A DNA stretch of 45,331 bases from Bacillus sp. (in: firmicutes) (lineage in GTDB: Bacteria > Bacillota > Bacilli > Bacillales > Bacillaceae_J): the NCBI GenBank assembly GCA_012842745.1, contig DUSF01000005.1, positions 1-45,331 of the forward strand, in the 5' to 3' direction. The notes below the pieces were generated by a model that ran no database searches, was not told the origin of the DNA, and saw nothing but the letters and a program-made list of their open reading frames with translations. Made by a program: the position numbers and the translations under genes. The stretch's first letter is position 1. Each line of letters begins with the position of its first letter. Below are positions 17,477 through 28,388 of this stretch, piece after piece.

Positions 17477-17902
17477 GTGGCTAAAAAAGTTATTAAAATT
17501 GTAAAACTTCAAATTCCTGCCGGAAAAGCTAATCCAGCACCACCAGTTGGTCCTGCGTTAGGTCAAGCAGGTGTAAACATCATGGGATTCTGTAAGGAGT
17601 TTAACGCTCGTACAGCAGAACAAGCTGGATTAATTATCCCTGTTGAAATCACTGTATTTGAAGATCGTTCATTTACATTTATTACAAAAACTCCGCCTGC
17701 TGCTGTTCTTCTTAAGAAAGCTGCTGGAATCGAATCTGGTTCTGGTGAGCCAAACAAGAAGAAAGTTGCTACAGTTAAGCGTGATAAGGTTCGTCAAATC
17801 GCAGAAGAAAAAATGCCTGACCTTAACGCTGCAAGTGTAGAAGCTGCAATGCGCATGGTTGAAGGTACAGCACGCAGCATGGGAATTGTTATTGAAGACT
17901 AA
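17477..17902 (+). CDS. rplK: ribosomal protein L11
   Basis: L11 forms the base of the GTPase-associated centre of the 50S subunit and is needed for RelA activation. The 141 residues are the standard length and begin [20 protein letters not shown], with the proline-rich [16 protein letters not shown] and [14 protein letters not shown], ending [20 protein letters not shown] 17477 behind AAGGAGGTG (17462-17470) is chosen over the in-frame GTG 17468, which overlaps the ribosome binding site. It is cotranscribed with rplA. Confidence 0.97.
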   Translation: MAKKVIKIVKLQIPAGKANPAPPVGPALGQAGVNIMGFCKEFNARTAEQAGLIIPVEITVFEDRSFTFITKTPPAAVLLKKAAGIESGSGEPNKKKVATVKRDKVRQIAEEKMPDLNAASVEAAMRMVEGTARSMGIVIED

Positions 17903-17930
17903 TCCCGTGAGCTGCTAATGTAATTGGCAG

Positions 17931-17972
17931 AGGTTGCGAGTAAAAGGAAATCCAACACTCGCAACCTTTATT
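17931..17972 (+). other. intercistronic hairpin between rplK and rplA
   Basis: AGGTTGCGAGT (17931-17941) and ACTCGCAACCT (17957-17967) form a perfect 11-bp stem with a 15-base loop, followed by TTATT. The T-run is too broken for a strong terminator, so it may be a partial terminator, a processing site or a stabiliser. A putative L1 site follows at once. Confidence 0.6.
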
Positions 17973-17973
17973 C

Positions 17974-18000
17974 GTGGGAGGTAAAACCGTTATAACCACA
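17974..18000 (+). promoter_or_regulatory. second putative L1 binding site, before rplA
   Basis: GTGGGAGG (17974-17981), CC (17987-17988) and ACCACA (17995-18000) repeat the pattern found in the rplK leader. GTGG can pair with CCAC and GG with CC. It ends about five bases before the rplA ribosome binding site, well placed to block its translation. Confidence 0.55.
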
Positions 18001-18019
18001 TATGAGGAGGATTTTTTAA

Positions 18020-18721
18020 ATGGCTAAAAGAGGTAAAAGATATCAAGAACTTACAAAGCTTGTTGACCGCATGAAAACTTATCCGGCTCAAGAGGCGATT
18101 GAATTAGTAAAAAAGACTGCTACAGCTAAATTCGATGAAAGTGTTGAAGTTGCTTTCCGTTTAGGTGTTGACCCTAAGAAAGCTGACCAACAAATTCGTG
18201 GAGCAGTTGTTCTACCATATGGTACTGGTAAAACGCAACGCGTGTTAGTTTTTGCTAAAGGCGAAAAAGTCAAAGAAGCAGAAGCTGCAGGTGCTGATTA
18301 TGTAGGAGATGCTGAATACATTGCTAAAATCCAACAAGGTTGGTTTGAGTTTGATGTAGTTGTAGCAACACCTGACATGATGGGTGAAGTAGGTAAGCTT
18401 GGTCGCGTATTAGGACCCAAAGGTTTAATGCCAAACCCTAAAACAGGTACTGTAACATTTGACGTAACAAAAGCAGTTAATGATATTAAAGCTGGTAAAG
18501 TTGAATATCGTGTAGATAAAGCTGGTAATATTCATGTTCCAATTGGTAAAGTATCATTTGAAGATGAGAAGCTTGTTGGCAATTTAACAACAATTGTTGA
18601 AACAATCCAAAAAGCAAAACCAGCTGCAGCAAAAGGAACATACATGAAGAATGTTGCGATTACATCTACAATGGGCCCTGGTATTAAAGTGGATGTTGCT
18701 CCGCTATTGCTAGGAAAATAG
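18020..18721 (+). CDS. rplA: ribosomal protein L1
   Basis: L1 forms the mobile stalk at the E site of the 50S subunit and represses its own mRNA in bacteria where this was tested. The 233 residues include [32 protein letters not shown] and [20 protein letters not shown], the L1 signature. [16 protein letters not shown] follows. ATG 18020 lies behind GAGGAGG. The putative L1 RNA site directly upstream fits autoregulation. rplJ follows under a separate promoter. Confidence 0.97.
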   Translation: MAKRGKRYQELTKLVDRMKTYPAQEAIELVKKTATAKFDESVEVAFRLGVDPKKADQQIRGAVVLPYGTGKTQRVLVFAKGEKVKEAEAAGADYVGDAEYIAKIQQGWFEFDVVVATPDMMGEVGKLGRVLGPKGLMPNPKTGTVTFDVTKAVNDIKAGKVEYRVDKAGNIHVPIGKVSFEDEKLVGNLTTIVETIQKAKPAAAKGTYMKNVAITSTMGPGIKVDVAPLLLGK

Positions 18722-18722
18722 G

Positions 18723-18751
18723 TTGACAAACTTATTTAATCCGGTTATAAT
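18723..18751 (+). promoter_or_regulatory. promoter of rplJ-rplL
   Basis: Consensus TTGACA (18723-18728), a 17-base spacer and consensus TATAAT (18746-18751) start immediately after the rplA stop codon. It is the best promoter match in the window and reads into the L10 leader. Confidence 0.88.
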
Positions 18752-18756
18752 AACAA

Positions 18757-18900
18757 CCGTTGCTAATAAAATAATCATTATACCGTAGACAGTAGGTGCC
18801 GTTCTTAGGCTTAATAGCCCTACCGAGGTGTGTTTATAAATCTGTTGATAATACGAACGGATCTATTTGCCTCCATGTCTATGATATGGGGGCTTTTTTA
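18757..18900 (+). ncRNA. L10 leader RNA
   Basis: The leader contains the known L10-leader core ACCGTAGACAGTAGGTGCC (18782-18800) and the kink-turn-like region TTAGGCTTAATAGCCCTACCGAGGT, seen at 18805-18829. CCGTT (18757-18761) can pair with AACGG (18856-18860) as a closing helix. A terminator follows. In firmicutes the L10(L12)4 complex binds such leaders and represses rplJ-rplL when stalk protein is in excess, here probably by favouring termination. Ends are approximate. Confidence 0.88.
18869..18900 (+). terminator. attenuator terminator of the L10 leader
   Basis: GCCTCCAT (18869-18876) and ATGGGGGC (18886-18893) form an 8-bp stem with a 9-base loop, followed by six T. Its place between leader and rplJ marks it as the regulated terminator. 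Confidence 0.87.
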
Positions 18901-18943
18901 TTTAAAACACCGTACGGTATGAAATTCTATAGGAGGTGTAAGA

Positions 18944-19444
18944 ATGAGCGCAATTATTGAACAAAAGAAACAAACCGTTCAAGAAATCTCTGATAAGTTA
19001 CGTGAAAGCAAATCAGTCGTTTTCGTTGATTATCGCGGACTTGATGTTGCTGAAGTAACTGAGTTACGTAAGCAATTACGCGATGCAGGTATTGACTTTA
19101 AAGTATACAAAAATACGATGATGCGTCGTGCGGCAGAAGCTACAAACTTCGCGGAGCTTAACGACAAGTTAGTTGGACCAACTGCTGTTGCTTTCGGAGT
19201 TGAAGATGTAGTTGCTCCTGCGAAAATCCTTAATGATTTCGCTAAGAAACATGAGAATTTAGAAATTAAAGCAGGCATTATCGAAGGTACAATTGCAAGC
19301 GTAGAAGAAGTGAAAGCATTAGCTGAACTTCCATCACGCGAAGGTTTACTTTCTATGTTGCTTAGCGTATTACAAGCTCCAATCCGCAATCTTGCTCTTG
19401 CAGCAAAAGCTGTTGCTGACCAAAAAGAAGAACAAGGTGCATAA
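18944..19444 (+). CDS. rplJ: ribosomal protein L10
   Basis: L10 anchors the L7/L12 dimers to the 50S stalk and with them represses its own operon. The 166 residues begin [20 protein letters not shown], with [20 protein letters not shown] and [13 protein letters not shown]. They end in the long helix that carries the L7/L12 dimers (about 135-166). ATG 18944 lies behind AGGAGGTG. It follows the L10 leader and is cotranscribed with rplL. Confidence 0.97.
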   Translation: MSAIIEQKKQTVQEISDKLRESKSVVFVDYRGLDVAEVTELRKQLRDAGIDFKVYKNTMMRRAAEATNFAELNDKLVGPTAVAFGVEDVVAPAKILNDFAKKHENLEIKAGIIEGTIASVEEVKALAELPSREGLLSMLLSVLQAPIRNLALAAKAVADQKEEQGA

Positions 19445-19497
19445 AATCTGTTACTAAAATTAAAACATTGACATGAAAAACAAGGAGGAAAATTCAA

Positions 19498-19863
19498 ATG
19501 ACTAAAGAACAAATCATTGAAGCGGTTAAAAATATGACTGTTTTAGAATTAAATGACTTAGTAAAAGCTATCGAGGAAGAATTCGGCGTAACTGCTGCTG
19601 CTCCTGTAGTTATGGGTGGCGCTGTTGCTGGTGGCGGTGCTGCTGAAGAAAAAACAGAATTTGATGTAGTATTAGCAAGCGCTGGCGACCAAAAGATTAA
19701 AGTTATCAAAGTTGTTCGCGAAATCACTGGTCTTGGCTTAAAAGAAGCAAAAGACTTAGTAGACAACACTCCAAAGCCGCTTAAAGAAGGCGTATCTAAA
19801 GAAGAAGCTGAAGATATCAAAGCTAAACTTGAAGAAGTTGGAGCTAACATTGAAGTTAAGTAA
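19498..19863 (+). CDS. rplL: ribosomal protein L7/L12
   Basis: L7/L12 is the flexible multi-copy stalk protein that recruits translation GTPases. The 121 residues have an N-terminal dimerisation domain, an alanine/glycine-rich hinge (about 36-53) and the C-terminal factor-binding domain with [23 protein letters not shown] 19498 follows AGGAGG. The codon use is strongly biased, as expected for a highly expressed gene. A strong terminator follows. Confidence 0.98.
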   Translation: MTKEQIIEAVKNMTVLELNDLVKAIEEEFGVTAAAPVVMGGAVAGGGAAEEKTEFDVVLASAGDQKIKVIKVVREITGLGLKEAKDLVDNTPKPLKEGVSKEEAEDIKAKLEEVGANIEVK

Positions 19864-19881
19864 TTCAATTCATTTTTAAAT

Positions 19882-19913
19882 AAAAAGCTCACTCAATTGA
19901 GTGAGCTTTTTAT
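19882..19913 (+). terminator. terminator of rplJ-rplL
   Basis: AAAAAGCTCACTCAA (19882-19896) and TTGAGTGAGCTTTTT (19897-19911) form a perfect 30-base palindrome, which folds as a hairpin ending in a T-run. The symmetry means it could act in both directions. Confidence 0.92.
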
Positions 19914-19977
19914 TTAACCTCAGTTTAAACCCAAATTAACCCGAAACTACTTAAATAAAGGGGTTGAATAATCCAAT

Positions 19978-20580
19978 ATGACCGAACATTACTATTCGAA
20001 TAAGCCTTCTGTTGAAAGTAAGCCTTTCACCTTTCATTATAAACTCAAGGGGCATTCTTTTGTTTTCACCTCAGACTTCGGAGTATTCTCAAAAAGTGAA
20101 ATTGATTTTGGTTCGAAATTGTTAATTGATACAATTGTAATTCCTGCTGTTCGTGGAGATATTTTAGATATCGGCTGTGGTTATGGGCCGATTGGACTTG
20201 CTCTAGCTAAAGAAAATCCAGAACGACATGTTGACATGGTAGATGTAAATGAACGAGCTTTACAGTTAGCGAGAAAAAATAGTGAACAAAATAAAGTTGA
20301 CAATGTTTCAATCTACCAAAGTAATCTCTTTGAAAATGTGAAGGAAGAATCATTTGCTGTGATTGTTACAAATCCGCCGATTCGAGCGGGCAAAAAGGTA
20401 GTGCATGACCTATTTGAAAAGTCTTATCATTATTTAGTTGAAAATGGTGAGCTTTGGATTGTTATTCAGAAAAAACAGGGAGCACCTTCGGCTATAGAGA
20501 AATTACAATCAATTTTTGCCGAAGTAGAGGTAGTTTCGAAGAAAAAGGGATATTATATCATAAAATCAAAAAAAAGTTGA
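19978..20580 (+). CDS. ybxB: YbxB, RsmC-like 16S rRNA methyltransferase
   Basis: This 200-residue SAM-dependent methyltransferase matches B. subtilis YbxB and the C-terminal half of E. coli RsmC, which makes m2G1207 in 16S rRNA; the target here is inferred from that. Motif I is LDIGCGYGPIGLALA, and the catalytic-type motif is TNPPIRAGK. VQKKQGAPSAIEKL is conserved near the end. The AAAGGGG upstream is about 14 bases before ATG 19978, which is rather far. The rpoB promoter overlaps its stop codon. Confidence 0.92.
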   Translation: MTEHYYSNKPSVESKPFTFHYKLKGHSFVFTSDFGVFSKSEIDFGSKLLIDTIVIPAVRGDILDIGCGYGPIGLALAKENPERHVDMVDVNERALQLARKNSEQNKVDNVSIYQSNLFENVKEESFAVIVTNPPIRAGKKVVHDLFEKSYHYLVENGELWIVIQKKQGAPSAIEKLQSIFAEVEVVSKKKGYYIIKSKKS

Positions 20581-20605
20581 CGGTTATTTTTGGTTATGAT
20601 AAGAT
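20577..20605 (+). promoter_or_regulatory. promoter of rpoB-rpoC
   Basis: TTGACG (20577-20582) and TAAGAT (20600-20605) are 17 bases apart, with TG at 20597-20598 as an extended -10. The TGA inside the -35 box is the ybxB stop codon. A leader of about 175 bases precedes rpoB; it is AT-rich and shows no clear terminator. Confidence 0.68.
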
Positions 20606-20789
20606 TATAAAATGCCAATGAATATACGCTCCAATTATAGGAAATGTCTACAATAAAGGGTATAAAAGTATAGTCATTGGAAATGATAATAAAATCGAAT
20701 TTGTATCTTTATTGTGCTTTTGATATGTTTTTAGAAGCTTTTTTTGTTTGTACAAAAAATAAAACGTTTGATTTTGAGGGGTGAATCAG

Positions 20790-23700
20790 TTGACAGGTCA
20801 ACTAATTCAGTATGGACGCCACCGCCAGCGTAGAAGTTATGCGCGTATTAGCGAGGTGCTAGAATTACCAAATCTAATTGAAATTCAACTCTCATCTTAC
20901 CAATGGTTCCTAGATGAGGGGCTCAGGGAAATGTTCACGGATATTTCTCCAATTGAAGATTTCACTGGTAACCTATCACTTGAGTTTATTGATTATAGCT
21001 TAGGTGAACCAAAGTACTCTGTTGGTGAATCAAAACAACGAGATGTTACATACTCTGCGCCATTACGAGTAAAGGTACGTCTAATCAACAAGGAAACAGG
21101 TGAGGTTAAAGAACAAGATGTATTTATGGGTGATTTCCCGTTAATGACAGAAACAGGTACCTTTGTTATAAATGGTGCTGAACGTGTAATCGTATCACAG
21201 CTTGTTCGCTCACCAAGTGTTTATTATAGCGGAAAAATTGACAAAAACGGTAAAAAGGGTTTTTCAGCTACTGTCATTCCTAACCGTGGAGCATGGTTGG
21301 AATACGAGACCGATGCTAAGGACGTTGTCTATGTTCGTATTGATCGCACACGTAAATTACCTGTAACAGTTCTTTTACGTGCGTTAGGTTTTGGTAATGA
21401 CCAAGAAATTATCGACTTATTAGGTGAAAATGAGTATTTAAGAAACACACTTGACAAGGATAATACGGAAACTACCGAAAAAGCATTGCTAGAAATCTAT
21501 GAGCGCCTACGTCCTGGTGAACCACCTACAGTTGAAAATGCTAAAAGTCTGTTAATATCACGCTTCTTTGATCCAAAACGTTATGATTTGGCAAATGTCG
21601 GACGTTACAAGATTAATAAAAAGCTTCATATTAAGAACCGTTTATTTAATCAGCGTGTTGCTGAAACATTAATTGATCCGGAGACGGGTGAAATTTTAGT
21701 TGAAAAAGGTACCGTGCTTGATCGCCGTACACTAGACAGAATTTTACCTTACCTAGAAAACAATATCGGTTTTAAAGTGCTGAAGCCACATGGTGGCGTT
21801 ATTGAAGAAGATATTACAGTTCAATCTATTAAAATATATGCTCCAAAGGACGTTGATGGAGAGAAAATTATCAATGTCATTGGTAATTCCAATATAGATG
21901 TAGAGATTAAAAATATTACACCTGCCGATATCATTGCATCGATTAGCTATTTCTTTAATTTATTGCATCATGTTGGTGATACCGATGATATCGATCATTT
22001 AGGCAATCGTCGCTTACGTTCTGTTGGGGAGTTATTGCAAAATCAATTTAGAATCGGACTTTCTCGTATGGAACGGGTCGTTCGTGAGCGGATGTCTATT
22101 CAAGATCCAAATAATATCACGCCACAGGCATTAATTAATATCCGCCCGGTTATTGCAGCGATTAAAGAGTTTTTTGGAAGCTCTCAGCTTTCGCAATTTA
22201 TGGACCAAACGAATCCGCTTGCGGAATTGACACATAAACGCCGTTTGTCTGCCTTAGGGCCGGGCGGTTTAACGCGTGAACGTGCAGGCTTTGAAGTTCG
22301 TGACGTTCACTACTCACACTATGGTCGCATGTGTCCAATTGAAACACCTGAGGGTCCGAACATTGGATTAATTAACTCGCTTTCTTCTTATGCAAAAGTA
22401 AATAGATTTGGTTTTATTGAAACACCATACCGCAAAGTAGATCCAGAGACAGGAAAGGTTACGTCTCAAATTGATTATTTAACAGCAGATGAAGAAGATA
22501 ACTATATTGTGGCACAAGCAAATGTTAATTTAGCTGATGATGGCACATTCCTTGATGAGGAAGTTGTAGTCCGCTTCCGTGGTGAAAATACAATGGTTAA
22601 GAGAGACCGTGTAGACTATATGGATGTTTCACCAAAGCAAGTAGTATCTGCTGCAACTGCCTGTATTCCATTCTTGGAAAACGACGACTCAAACCGGGCA
22701 TTAATGGGTGCGAACATGCAGCGTCAAGCTGTACCATTAATGAATCCTGAGGCGCCGATTGTTGGAACGGGAATGGAATATGTGGACGGAAAAGATTCTG
22801 GTGCGGCTGTTATTTGTAAGCATGACGGCATTGTTGAACATGTTGAGGCAGGCGTTATTCGTGTTCGCCGTTATTTAGACGTTGATGGTCAAAAAGTAAA
22901 AGGTGACCTTGATAAATATGAGTTATTGAAATTTAAACGTTCAAATCAAGGGACATGTTATAATCAACGCCCTATTGTAGTCGTCGGCGATGAAGTTAAA
23001 AAAGGTGAAATTCTTGCAGACGGCCCATCAATGGATAAGGGTGAATTAGCATTAGGACGAAATGTACTAGTTGCCTTTATGACATGGGATGGCTACAACT
23101 ACGAGGATGCCATCATTATGAGTGAGCGACTTGTAAAGGATGATGTCTATACATCTATCCATATTGAGGAATATGAATCTGAAGCACGAGATACGAAGCT
23201 TGGGCCAGAGGAAATTACAAGGGATATACCAAACGTTGGTGAGGATGCCCTTCGTAATCTTGATGAACGTGGAATTATTCGTATCGGTGCGGAGGTTAAA
23301 GATGGAGATTTATTAGTTGGTAAAGTTACGCCTAAAGGTGTAACAGAGCTAACTGCTGAAGAAAGATTATTACATGCCATTTTCGGTGAAAAAGCACGTG
23401 AAGTACGTGATACTTCATTAAGAGTACCACATGGCGGTGGCGGAATTATTTTAGATGTAAAGATCTTTAACCGTGAAGATGGTGATGAGCTACCACCGGG
23501 AGTTAATCAATTAGTTCGTGTTTTTATCGTGCAAAAGCGTAAAATTCATGAAGGCGATAAGATGGCTGGACGACATGGAAACAAAGGTGTTATTTCAAAA
23601 ATCCTTCCTGAAGAAGATATGCCTTACTTGCCTGATGGAACACCAGTTGATATCATGTTAAATCCATTAGGTGTACCATCAAGGATGAATATCGGGCAAG

Positions 23701-24350
23701 TATTGGAATTGCATCTTGGTATGGCCGCGCGTTATCTTGGAATTCATGTTGCTTCACCAGTTTTTGACGGTGCGACAGAAGAAGATGTATGGGCAACAAT
23801 TGAAGAAGCAGGAATGGCAAGTGATGCAAAGACAATTCTATATGATGGTCGAACCGGAGAACCGTTCGATAATCGTGTGTCAGTCGGTATTATGTATATG
23901 ATTAAGCTTGCCCACATGGTCGATGACAAACTTCATGCTCGTTCAACTGGACCATATTCACTAGTTACGCAGCAGCCGCTTGGTGGTAAAGCGCAATTTG
24001 GCGGACAGCGTTTTGGTGAGATGGAAGTTTGGGCACTTGAAGCATATGGTGCAGCTTATACTTTACAAGAAATTTTAACAGTTAAGTCCGATGATGTAGT
24101 CGGACGTGTTAAAACTTATGAAGCTATCGTTAAAGGTGAAAGTGTTCCTGAACCAGGGGTTCCAGAATCCTTTAAGGTATTAATAAAAGAACTTCAAAGT
24201 CTAGGTATGGATGTCAAGATGCTGTCAAGTGATGAAGAAGAAATTGAATTACGTGACTTTGATGACGATGATGACGGGCGTGATATTCCTTCATTAGAGA
24301 AAAACGAGACGACAGAAACTGAGGAAAAAGACGTTACACCTGTTGAATAG
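20790..24350 (+). CDS. rpoB: RNA polymerase beta subunit
   Basis: RpoB forms half of the RNA polymerase catalytic cleft. The 1186-residue protein begins [20 protein letters not shown]. The rifampicin region (about 465-490, [20 protein letters not shown], then RLSALGPGG) shows the usual sensitive-type residues. Further landmarks are [25 protein letters not shown] and [21 protein letters not shown] 20790 is preferred over GTG 20781 because GAGGGGTG (20776-20783) is then correctly spaced and the N terminus matches B. subtilis. The end has an acidic tail. Confidence 0.97.
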   Translation: MTGQLIQYGRHRQRRSYARISEVLELPNLIEIQLSSYQWFLDEGLREMFTDISPIEDFTGNLSLEFIDYSLGEPKYSVGESKQRDVTYSAPLRVKVRLINKETGEVKEQDVFMGDFPLMTETGTFVINGAERVIVSQLVRSPSVYYSGKIDKNGKKGFSATVIPNRGAWLEYETDAKDVVYVRIDRTRKLPVTVLLRALGFGNDQEIIDLLGENEYLRNTLDKDNTETTEKALLEIYERLRPGEPPTVENAKSLLISRFFDPKRYDLANVGRYKINKKLHIKNRLFNQRVAETLIDPETGEILVEKGTVLDRRTLDRILPYLENNIGFKVLKPHGGVIEEDITVQSIKIYAPKDVDGEKIINVIGNSNIDVEIKNITPADIIASISYFFNLLHHVGDTDDIDHLGNRRLRSVGELLQNQFRIGLSRMERVVRERMSIQDPNNITPQALINIRPVIAAIKEFFGSSQLSQFMDQTNPLAELTHKRRLSALGPGGLTRERAGFEVRDVHYSHYGRMCPIETPEGPNIGLINSLSSYAKVNRFGFIETPYRKVDPETGKVTSQIDYLTADEEDNYIVAQANVNLADDGTFLDEEVVVRFRGENTMVKRDRVDYMDVSPKQVVSAATACIPFLENDDSNRALMGANMQRQAVPLMNPEAPIVGTGMEYVDGKDSGAAVICKHDGIVEHVEAGVIRVRRYLDVDGQKVKGDLDKYELLKFKRSNQGTCYNQRPIVVVGDEVKKGEILADGPSMDKGELALGRNVLVAFMTWDGYNYEDAIIMSERLVKDDVYTSIHIEEYESEARDTKLGPEEITRDIPNVGEDALRNLDERGIIRIGAEVKDGDLLVGKVTPKGVTELTAEERLLHAIFGEKAREVRDTSLRVPHGGGGIILDVKIFNREDGDELPPGVNQLVRVFIVQKRKIHEGDKMAGRHGNKGVISKILPEEDMPYLPDGTPVDIMLNPLGVPSRMNIGQVLELHLGMAARYLGIHVASPVFDGATEEDVWATIEEAGMASDAKTILYDGRTGEPFDNRVSVGIMYMIKLAHMVDDKLHARSTGPYSLVTQQPLGGKAQFGGQRFGEMEVWALEAYGAAYTLQEILTVKSDDVVGRVKTYEAIVKGESVPEPGVPESFKVLIKELQSLGMDVKMLSSDEEEIELRDFDDDDDGRDIPSLEKNETTETEEKDVTPVE

Positions 24351-24383
24351 TGATTACTAATTATAATTGAATGCAAACTAATA

Positions 24384-24404
24384 GGCTGTCTCAATGAGGC
24401 AGCC
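24384..24404 (+). other. hairpin between rpoB and rpoC
   Basis: GGCTG-T-CTC and GAG-G-CAGCC pair around an AAT loop. No T-run follows, so it is not a terminator. It could stabilise or mark a cut in the rpoB-rpoC mRNA. Confidence 0.5.
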
Positions 24405-24437
24405 CTAAAGTTTCACTTTATAAGGGAGGTAGGCCCT

Positions 24438-27400
24438 TTGCTGGATGTAAATAATTTTGAGTATATGAAGATTGGGTTGGCTTCACCAGACAAAATTCGC
24501 TCATGGTCTTTTGGTGAAGTAAAAAAACCAGAAACAATCAATTATCGGACATTAAAGCCAGAAAAAGATGGGTTGTTTTGCGAGCGCATTTTTGGCCCGA
24601 CAAAGGATTGGGAATGTCATTGCGGAAAATACAAAAGAGTGCGCTATAAAGGCGTTGTCTGTGACCGTTGTGGCGTTGAAGTTACCCGTGCAAAAGTACG
24701 TCGTGACCGGATGGGACATATTGAGTTAGCGGCCCCAGTATCGCATATTTGGTATTTCAAAGGAATTCCAAGCCGTATGGGATTAGCGTTAGATATGTCA
24801 CCGCGTGCCCTTGAGGAAGTTATTTATTTTGCTTCCTATGTTGTTACTGATCCTGGAAATACAACATTAGAGAAGAAACAATTGCTGTCAGAGAAGGAAT
24901 ATCGAACATATCGTGAAAAATATGGTCAATCATTCCAAGCGCAGATGGGTGCCGAGGCGATTCGTAAGCTTCTACAAGATATTGATTTAGATAAAGAAGT
25001 GGATCAATTAAAAGAAGAATTACGTTCTGCGCAAGGCCAACGCCGTACCCGTGCAATTAAGCGTTTGGAAGTGCTAGAGGCGTTTCGTAACTCTGGAAAT
25101 GACCCTTCGTGGATGGTTTTAGATGTGCTTCCAGTTATTCCACCCGAATTGCGCCCGATGGTGCAATTAGATGGTGGCCGTTTTGCGACATCTGACCTAA
25201 ACGACTTATATCGTCGTGTCATTAATCGGAATAACCGTCTTAAGCGTTTATTAGATTTAGGTGCCCCAAGCATCATTGTTCAAAATGAAAAAAGAATGCT
25301 GCAAGAAGCTGTTGATGCATTGATTGACAACGGTCGTCGTGGTCGTCCTGTAACGGGTCCTGGTAATCGTCCGTTAAAATCATTGTCACATATGCTAAAA
25401 GGGAAGCAAGGCCGTTTCCGCCAAAATCTTTTAGGTAAACGTGTTGACTATTCTGGACGTTCAGTAATTGTTGTTGGTCCTAACCTAAAAATGTACCAAT
25501 GTGGCTTGCCAAAAGAGATGGCTTTAGAATTATTCAAGCCATTTGTAATGAAGGAGCTTGTTGGCAAAGGCTTAGCACATAATATTAAAAGTGCAAAGCG
25601 TAAAATTGAAAGAGTTCAACCTGAAGTATGGGATGTATTAGAAGAGGTTATTAAAGAGCATCCAGTTCTATTGAACCGTGCTCCGACATTACACAGACTG
25701 GGTATCCAGGCTTTTGAACCTACATTAGTTGAGGGTAGGGCTATACGTTTGCATCCGTTAGTATGTACAGCGTATAACGCTGACTTTGATGGTGACCAAA
25801 TGGCGGTGCACGTACCATTATCGGCGGAAGCGCAGGCGGAAGCAAGATTACTAATGCTTGCTGCCCAGAACATCCTGAATCCGAAAGACGGAAAACCAGT
25901 TGTTACCCCATCACAAGACATGGTGCTTGGAAATTATTATTTGACAATCGAACGCGCCGGTGCTGTTGGTGAAGGTAAGGTGTTTAAAGACACGAACGAG
26001 GCGCTTATTGCCTATTATAACGGATACGTTCACCTACATACACGTATCGCAATAGCCGCTGGTTCGTTAAAAAATACAACATTTACTGCTGAGCAAAATG
26101 AGATGTTGTTATTAACAACAGTTGGGAAATTGATTTTCAACGAAATCTTACCGAAGTCATTCCCATATATAAATGAACCAACGAAAGAAAACTTAGAGGT
26201 GAAAACACCTGAAAAGTATTTTGTGCCAAAAGGTACAAATATTGAGGGTGAAATTAGTAACCGTGAACTAGTGTCTCCGTTCAAGAAGAAATATCTCGGA
26301 AATATTATTGCAGAAGTATTTAAGAGATTCCATATTACGGAAACATCGAAAATGTTAGACCGTATGAAGGATCTTGGCTTTAAGTACTCAACTAAAGCAG
26401 GTATTACTGTTGGTGTTGCTGATATCGTCGTTCTACCAGAAAAAGAAGAAATTTTAGCAAATGCCGAAGAAAAAATTGCGAACGTGTTGAAGCAATTTAG
26501 ACGTGGTTTAATCACGGATGAAGAACGCTATGATCGTGTCATCTCTATTTGGAGTTCAGCTAAGGATGAAATCCAAAAGAGATTGATGGATACCTTAGAT
26601 ATATCCAACCCAATTTTTATGATGAGTGACTCAGGTGCTCGTGGTAACGCCTCTAACTTTACTCAGCTTGCAGGAATGCGCGGACTGATGGCAAACCCGG
26701 CAGGACGAATTATTGAGTTGCCGATTAAATCTAGTTTCCGTGAAGGGTTAACAGTACTAGAGTACTTCATTTCAACGCACGGTGCTCGTAAAGGTCTTGC
26801 TGATACAGCGCTAAAAACAGCAGACTCGGGTTATTTAACAAGACGATTAGTCGATGTTGCCCAAGATGTGATTGTTCGTGAGGATGACTGTAAAACAGAC
26901 CGGGGCTTAACGGTAAATGCGCTTAAAGATGGTACAGAAACAATTGAACCGTTATATGAACGTTTAGTTGGACGTACATCATTTGAAACGGTAAAGCATC
27001 CTGAAACAAATGAAATTATTATTAAGCGAAATGAACTGATTACTGAAGACATCGCGACAAAGATTGTGAATGCGGGGGTTGAGCAGGTTAGAATCCGCTC
27101 GGCCTTTACTTGTGATACTCGTGCAGGCGTTTGTAAAAAGTGTTATGGTCGCAATCTAGCAACTGGTCAAGACGTTGAGGTTGGGGAAGCGGTAGGAATT
27201 ATCGCGGCTCAGTCAATTGGTGAACCAGGAACACAGTTAACAATGCGTACATTCCACACGGGCGGTGTAGCAGGAGATGATATTACACAAGGTTTGCCAC
27301 GTATTCAAGAGTTATTTGAAGCTCGTAATCCAAAAGGGCAAGCAGTAATTTCGGAAATCCCTGGTATCGTGTCGCAAGTTAATGACGTAAAAGATAAACA

Positions 27401-28052
27401 AGAAATTGTTGTCCAAGGTGAGGTTGAAAGCCGCACATACACTGCTCCATATGGCTCTAGATTAAAAGTTGCCGAAGGAGATAAAGTGACAGCAGGTCAG
27501 GAATTGACAGAAGGCTCCATTGACCCGAAAGAATTATTAAAAGTTCGTGGTGTAGATGGTGTTCAAGAATATTTGCTTCGTGAGGTACAAAAGGTATATC
27601 GTATGCAAGGGGTAGAAATTGGTGATAAGCACATTGAAGTAATGGTTCGCCAAATGCTTCGCAAAGTCCGGGTAGTGGATGCGGGTGACAGCGATGTGCT
27701 GCCAGGTTCGCTTTTAGATATCCACCAATTCAGGGAAGCGAATAAGGCTGTTCTGTTAAAAGGCGGTCGACCAGCGGTTGCACGACCAATTCTACTTGGT
27801 ATTACAAAAGCGTCATTGGAAACTGAATCATTCTTATCTGCAGCTTCCTTCCAAGAAACAACAAGGGTATTAACGGATGCGGCAATCAAAGGTAAACGTG
27901 ATGAGCTTCTAGGGCTGAAGGAAAACGTAATTATCGGTAAACTTGTTCCAGCTGGTACAGGTATGACTAGATATAGAAAAGTAAGATATGAAAAAGACCT
28001 TGAAAAAGAGCAATCTTTTGATGATGAAAAAAATTTAGTCTCTAAAGAATAG
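24438..28052 (+). CDS. rpoC: RNA polymerase beta' subunit
   Basis: RpoC carries the RNA polymerase active site. The 1204 residues include the N-terminal zinc site ([20 protein letters not shown], about 60-80). The catalytic NADFDGDQM motif at 447-455 has metal-binding D449, D451 and D453. The trigger-loop region contains [20 protein letters not shown], and a second zinc cluster ([13 protein letters not shown]) precedes it. The start is TTG 24438 behind AAGGGAGGT (24422-24430). It shares the rpoB transcript. Confidence 0.98.
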   Translation: MLDVNNFEYMKIGLASPDKIRSWSFGEVKKPETINYRTLKPEKDGLFCERIFGPTKDWECHCGKYKRVRYKGVVCDRCGVEVTRAKVRRDRMGHIELAAPVSHIWYFKGIPSRMGLALDMSPRALEEVIYFASYVVTDPGNTTLEKKQLLSEKEYRTYREKYGQSFQAQMGAEAIRKLLQDIDLDKEVDQLKEELRSAQGQRRTRAIKRLEVLEAFRNSGNDPSWMVLDVLPVIPPELRPMVQLDGGRFATSDLNDLYRRVINRNNRLKRLLDLGAPSIIVQNEKRMLQEAVDALIDNGRRGRPVTGPGNRPLKSLSHMLKGKQGRFRQNLLGKRVDYSGRSVIVVGPNLKMYQCGLPKEMALELFKPFVMKELVGKGLAHNIKSAKRKIERVQPEVWDVLEEVIKEHPVLLNRAPTLHRLGIQAFEPTLVEGRAIRLHPLVCTAYNADFDGDQMAVHVPLSAEAQAEARLLMLAAQNILNPKDGKPVVTPSQDMVLGNYYLTIERAGAVGEGKVFKDTNEALIAYYNGYVHLHTRIAIAAGSLKNTTFTAEQNEMLLLTTVGKLIFNEILPKSFPYINEPTKENLEVKTPEKYFVPKGTNIEGEISNRELVSPFKKKYLGNIIAEVFKRFHITETSKMLDRMKDLGFKYSTKAGITVGVADIVVLPEKEEILANAEEKIANVLKQFRRGLITDEERYDRVISIWSSAKDEIQKRLMDTLDISNPIFMMSDSGARGNASNFTQLAGMRGLMANPAGRIIELPIKSSFREGLTVLEYFISTHGARKGLADTALKTADSGYLTRRLVDVAQDVIVREDDCKTDRGLTVNALKDGTETIEPLYERLVGRTSFETVKHPETNEIIIKRNELITEDIATKIVNAGVEQVRIRSAFTCDTRAGVCKKCYGRNLATGQDVEVGEAVGIIAAQSIGEPGTQLTMRTFHTGGVAGDDITQGLPRIQELFEARNPKGQAVISEIPGIVSQVNDVKDKQEIVVQGEVESRTYTAPYGSRLKVAEGDKVTAGQELTEGSIDPKELLKVRGVDGVQEYLLREVQKVYRMQGVEIGDKHIEVMVRQMLRKVRVVDAGDSDVLPGSLLDIHQFREANKAVLLKGGRPAVARPILLGITKASLETESFLSAASFQETTRVLTDAAIKGKRDELLGLKENVIIGKLVPAGTGMTRYRKVRYEKDLEKEQSFDDEKNLVSKE

Positions 28053-28064
28053 AATAAAAGTATA

Positions 28065-28093
28065 TTGACATTGATTGGCTAAAATGATATCAT
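28065..28093 (+). promoter_or_regulatory. promoter of the str group
   Basis: Consensus TTGACA (28065-28070), a 17-base spacer and TATCAT (28088-28093) with TG at 28085-28086 form a strong extended -10 promoter just after rpoC. It should drive ybxF, rpsL, rpsG, fusA and tuf. Confidence 0.8.
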
Positions 28094-28138
28094 TACAAAG
28101 GTGTTTTTAATTCCCGATGCTTTGGAGGATATAGGTAC

Positions 28139-28387
28139 ATGTCTTATGAAAAAGTATCAGTAGCAAAAGAGCTCGTTATTGGTTCAAAACAGACTCTTAA
28201 GGCTATTAAAGAAAAAGAAGTATTAGAAGTCATCATTGCCGATGATGCTGATCGGCGTGTGACAAATAAAGTACTGCTGGCAGCAAAAGAAAATGGAATT
28301 CCTATCGTCAAAGTGGATTCAATGAAAAAGCTTGGAAAAGCGTGTGGAATAGAAGTTGGTGCTGCAACAGTTGCTATAAAAGGCTAA
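28139..28387 (+). CDS. ybxF: YbxF, L7Ae-family kink-turn RNA-binding protein
   Basis: This 82-residue protein belongs to the L7Ae/L30e/S12e family, whose members bind kink-turn RNA; B. subtilis YbxF has been shown to bind kink-turns in vitro, though its cell role is unclear. Family features are [25 protein letters not shown] and a hydrophobic C-terminal loop ([14 protein letters not shown]), quoted here as two short motifs around residues 15-39 and 69-82. ATG 28139 follows GGAGG at 28124-28128. It is the first gene of the str group, a constant place in Bacilli. Confidence 0.9.
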   Translation: MSYEKVSVAKELVIGSKQTLKAIKEKEVLEVIIADDADRRVTNKVLLAAKENGIPIVKVDSMKKLGKACGIEVGAATVAIKG

Positions 28388-28388
28388 A

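Noticed and set aside
19494-19892. Long open frame opposite rplL
   Set aside because: It is the antisense shadow of a codon-biased gene rich in GAA and GCT codons; it has no ribosome binding site.
24384-24404. rpoB-rpoC gap hairpin as a terminator
   Set aside because: There is no T-run after the stem and rpoC has no promoter of its own that I can see.
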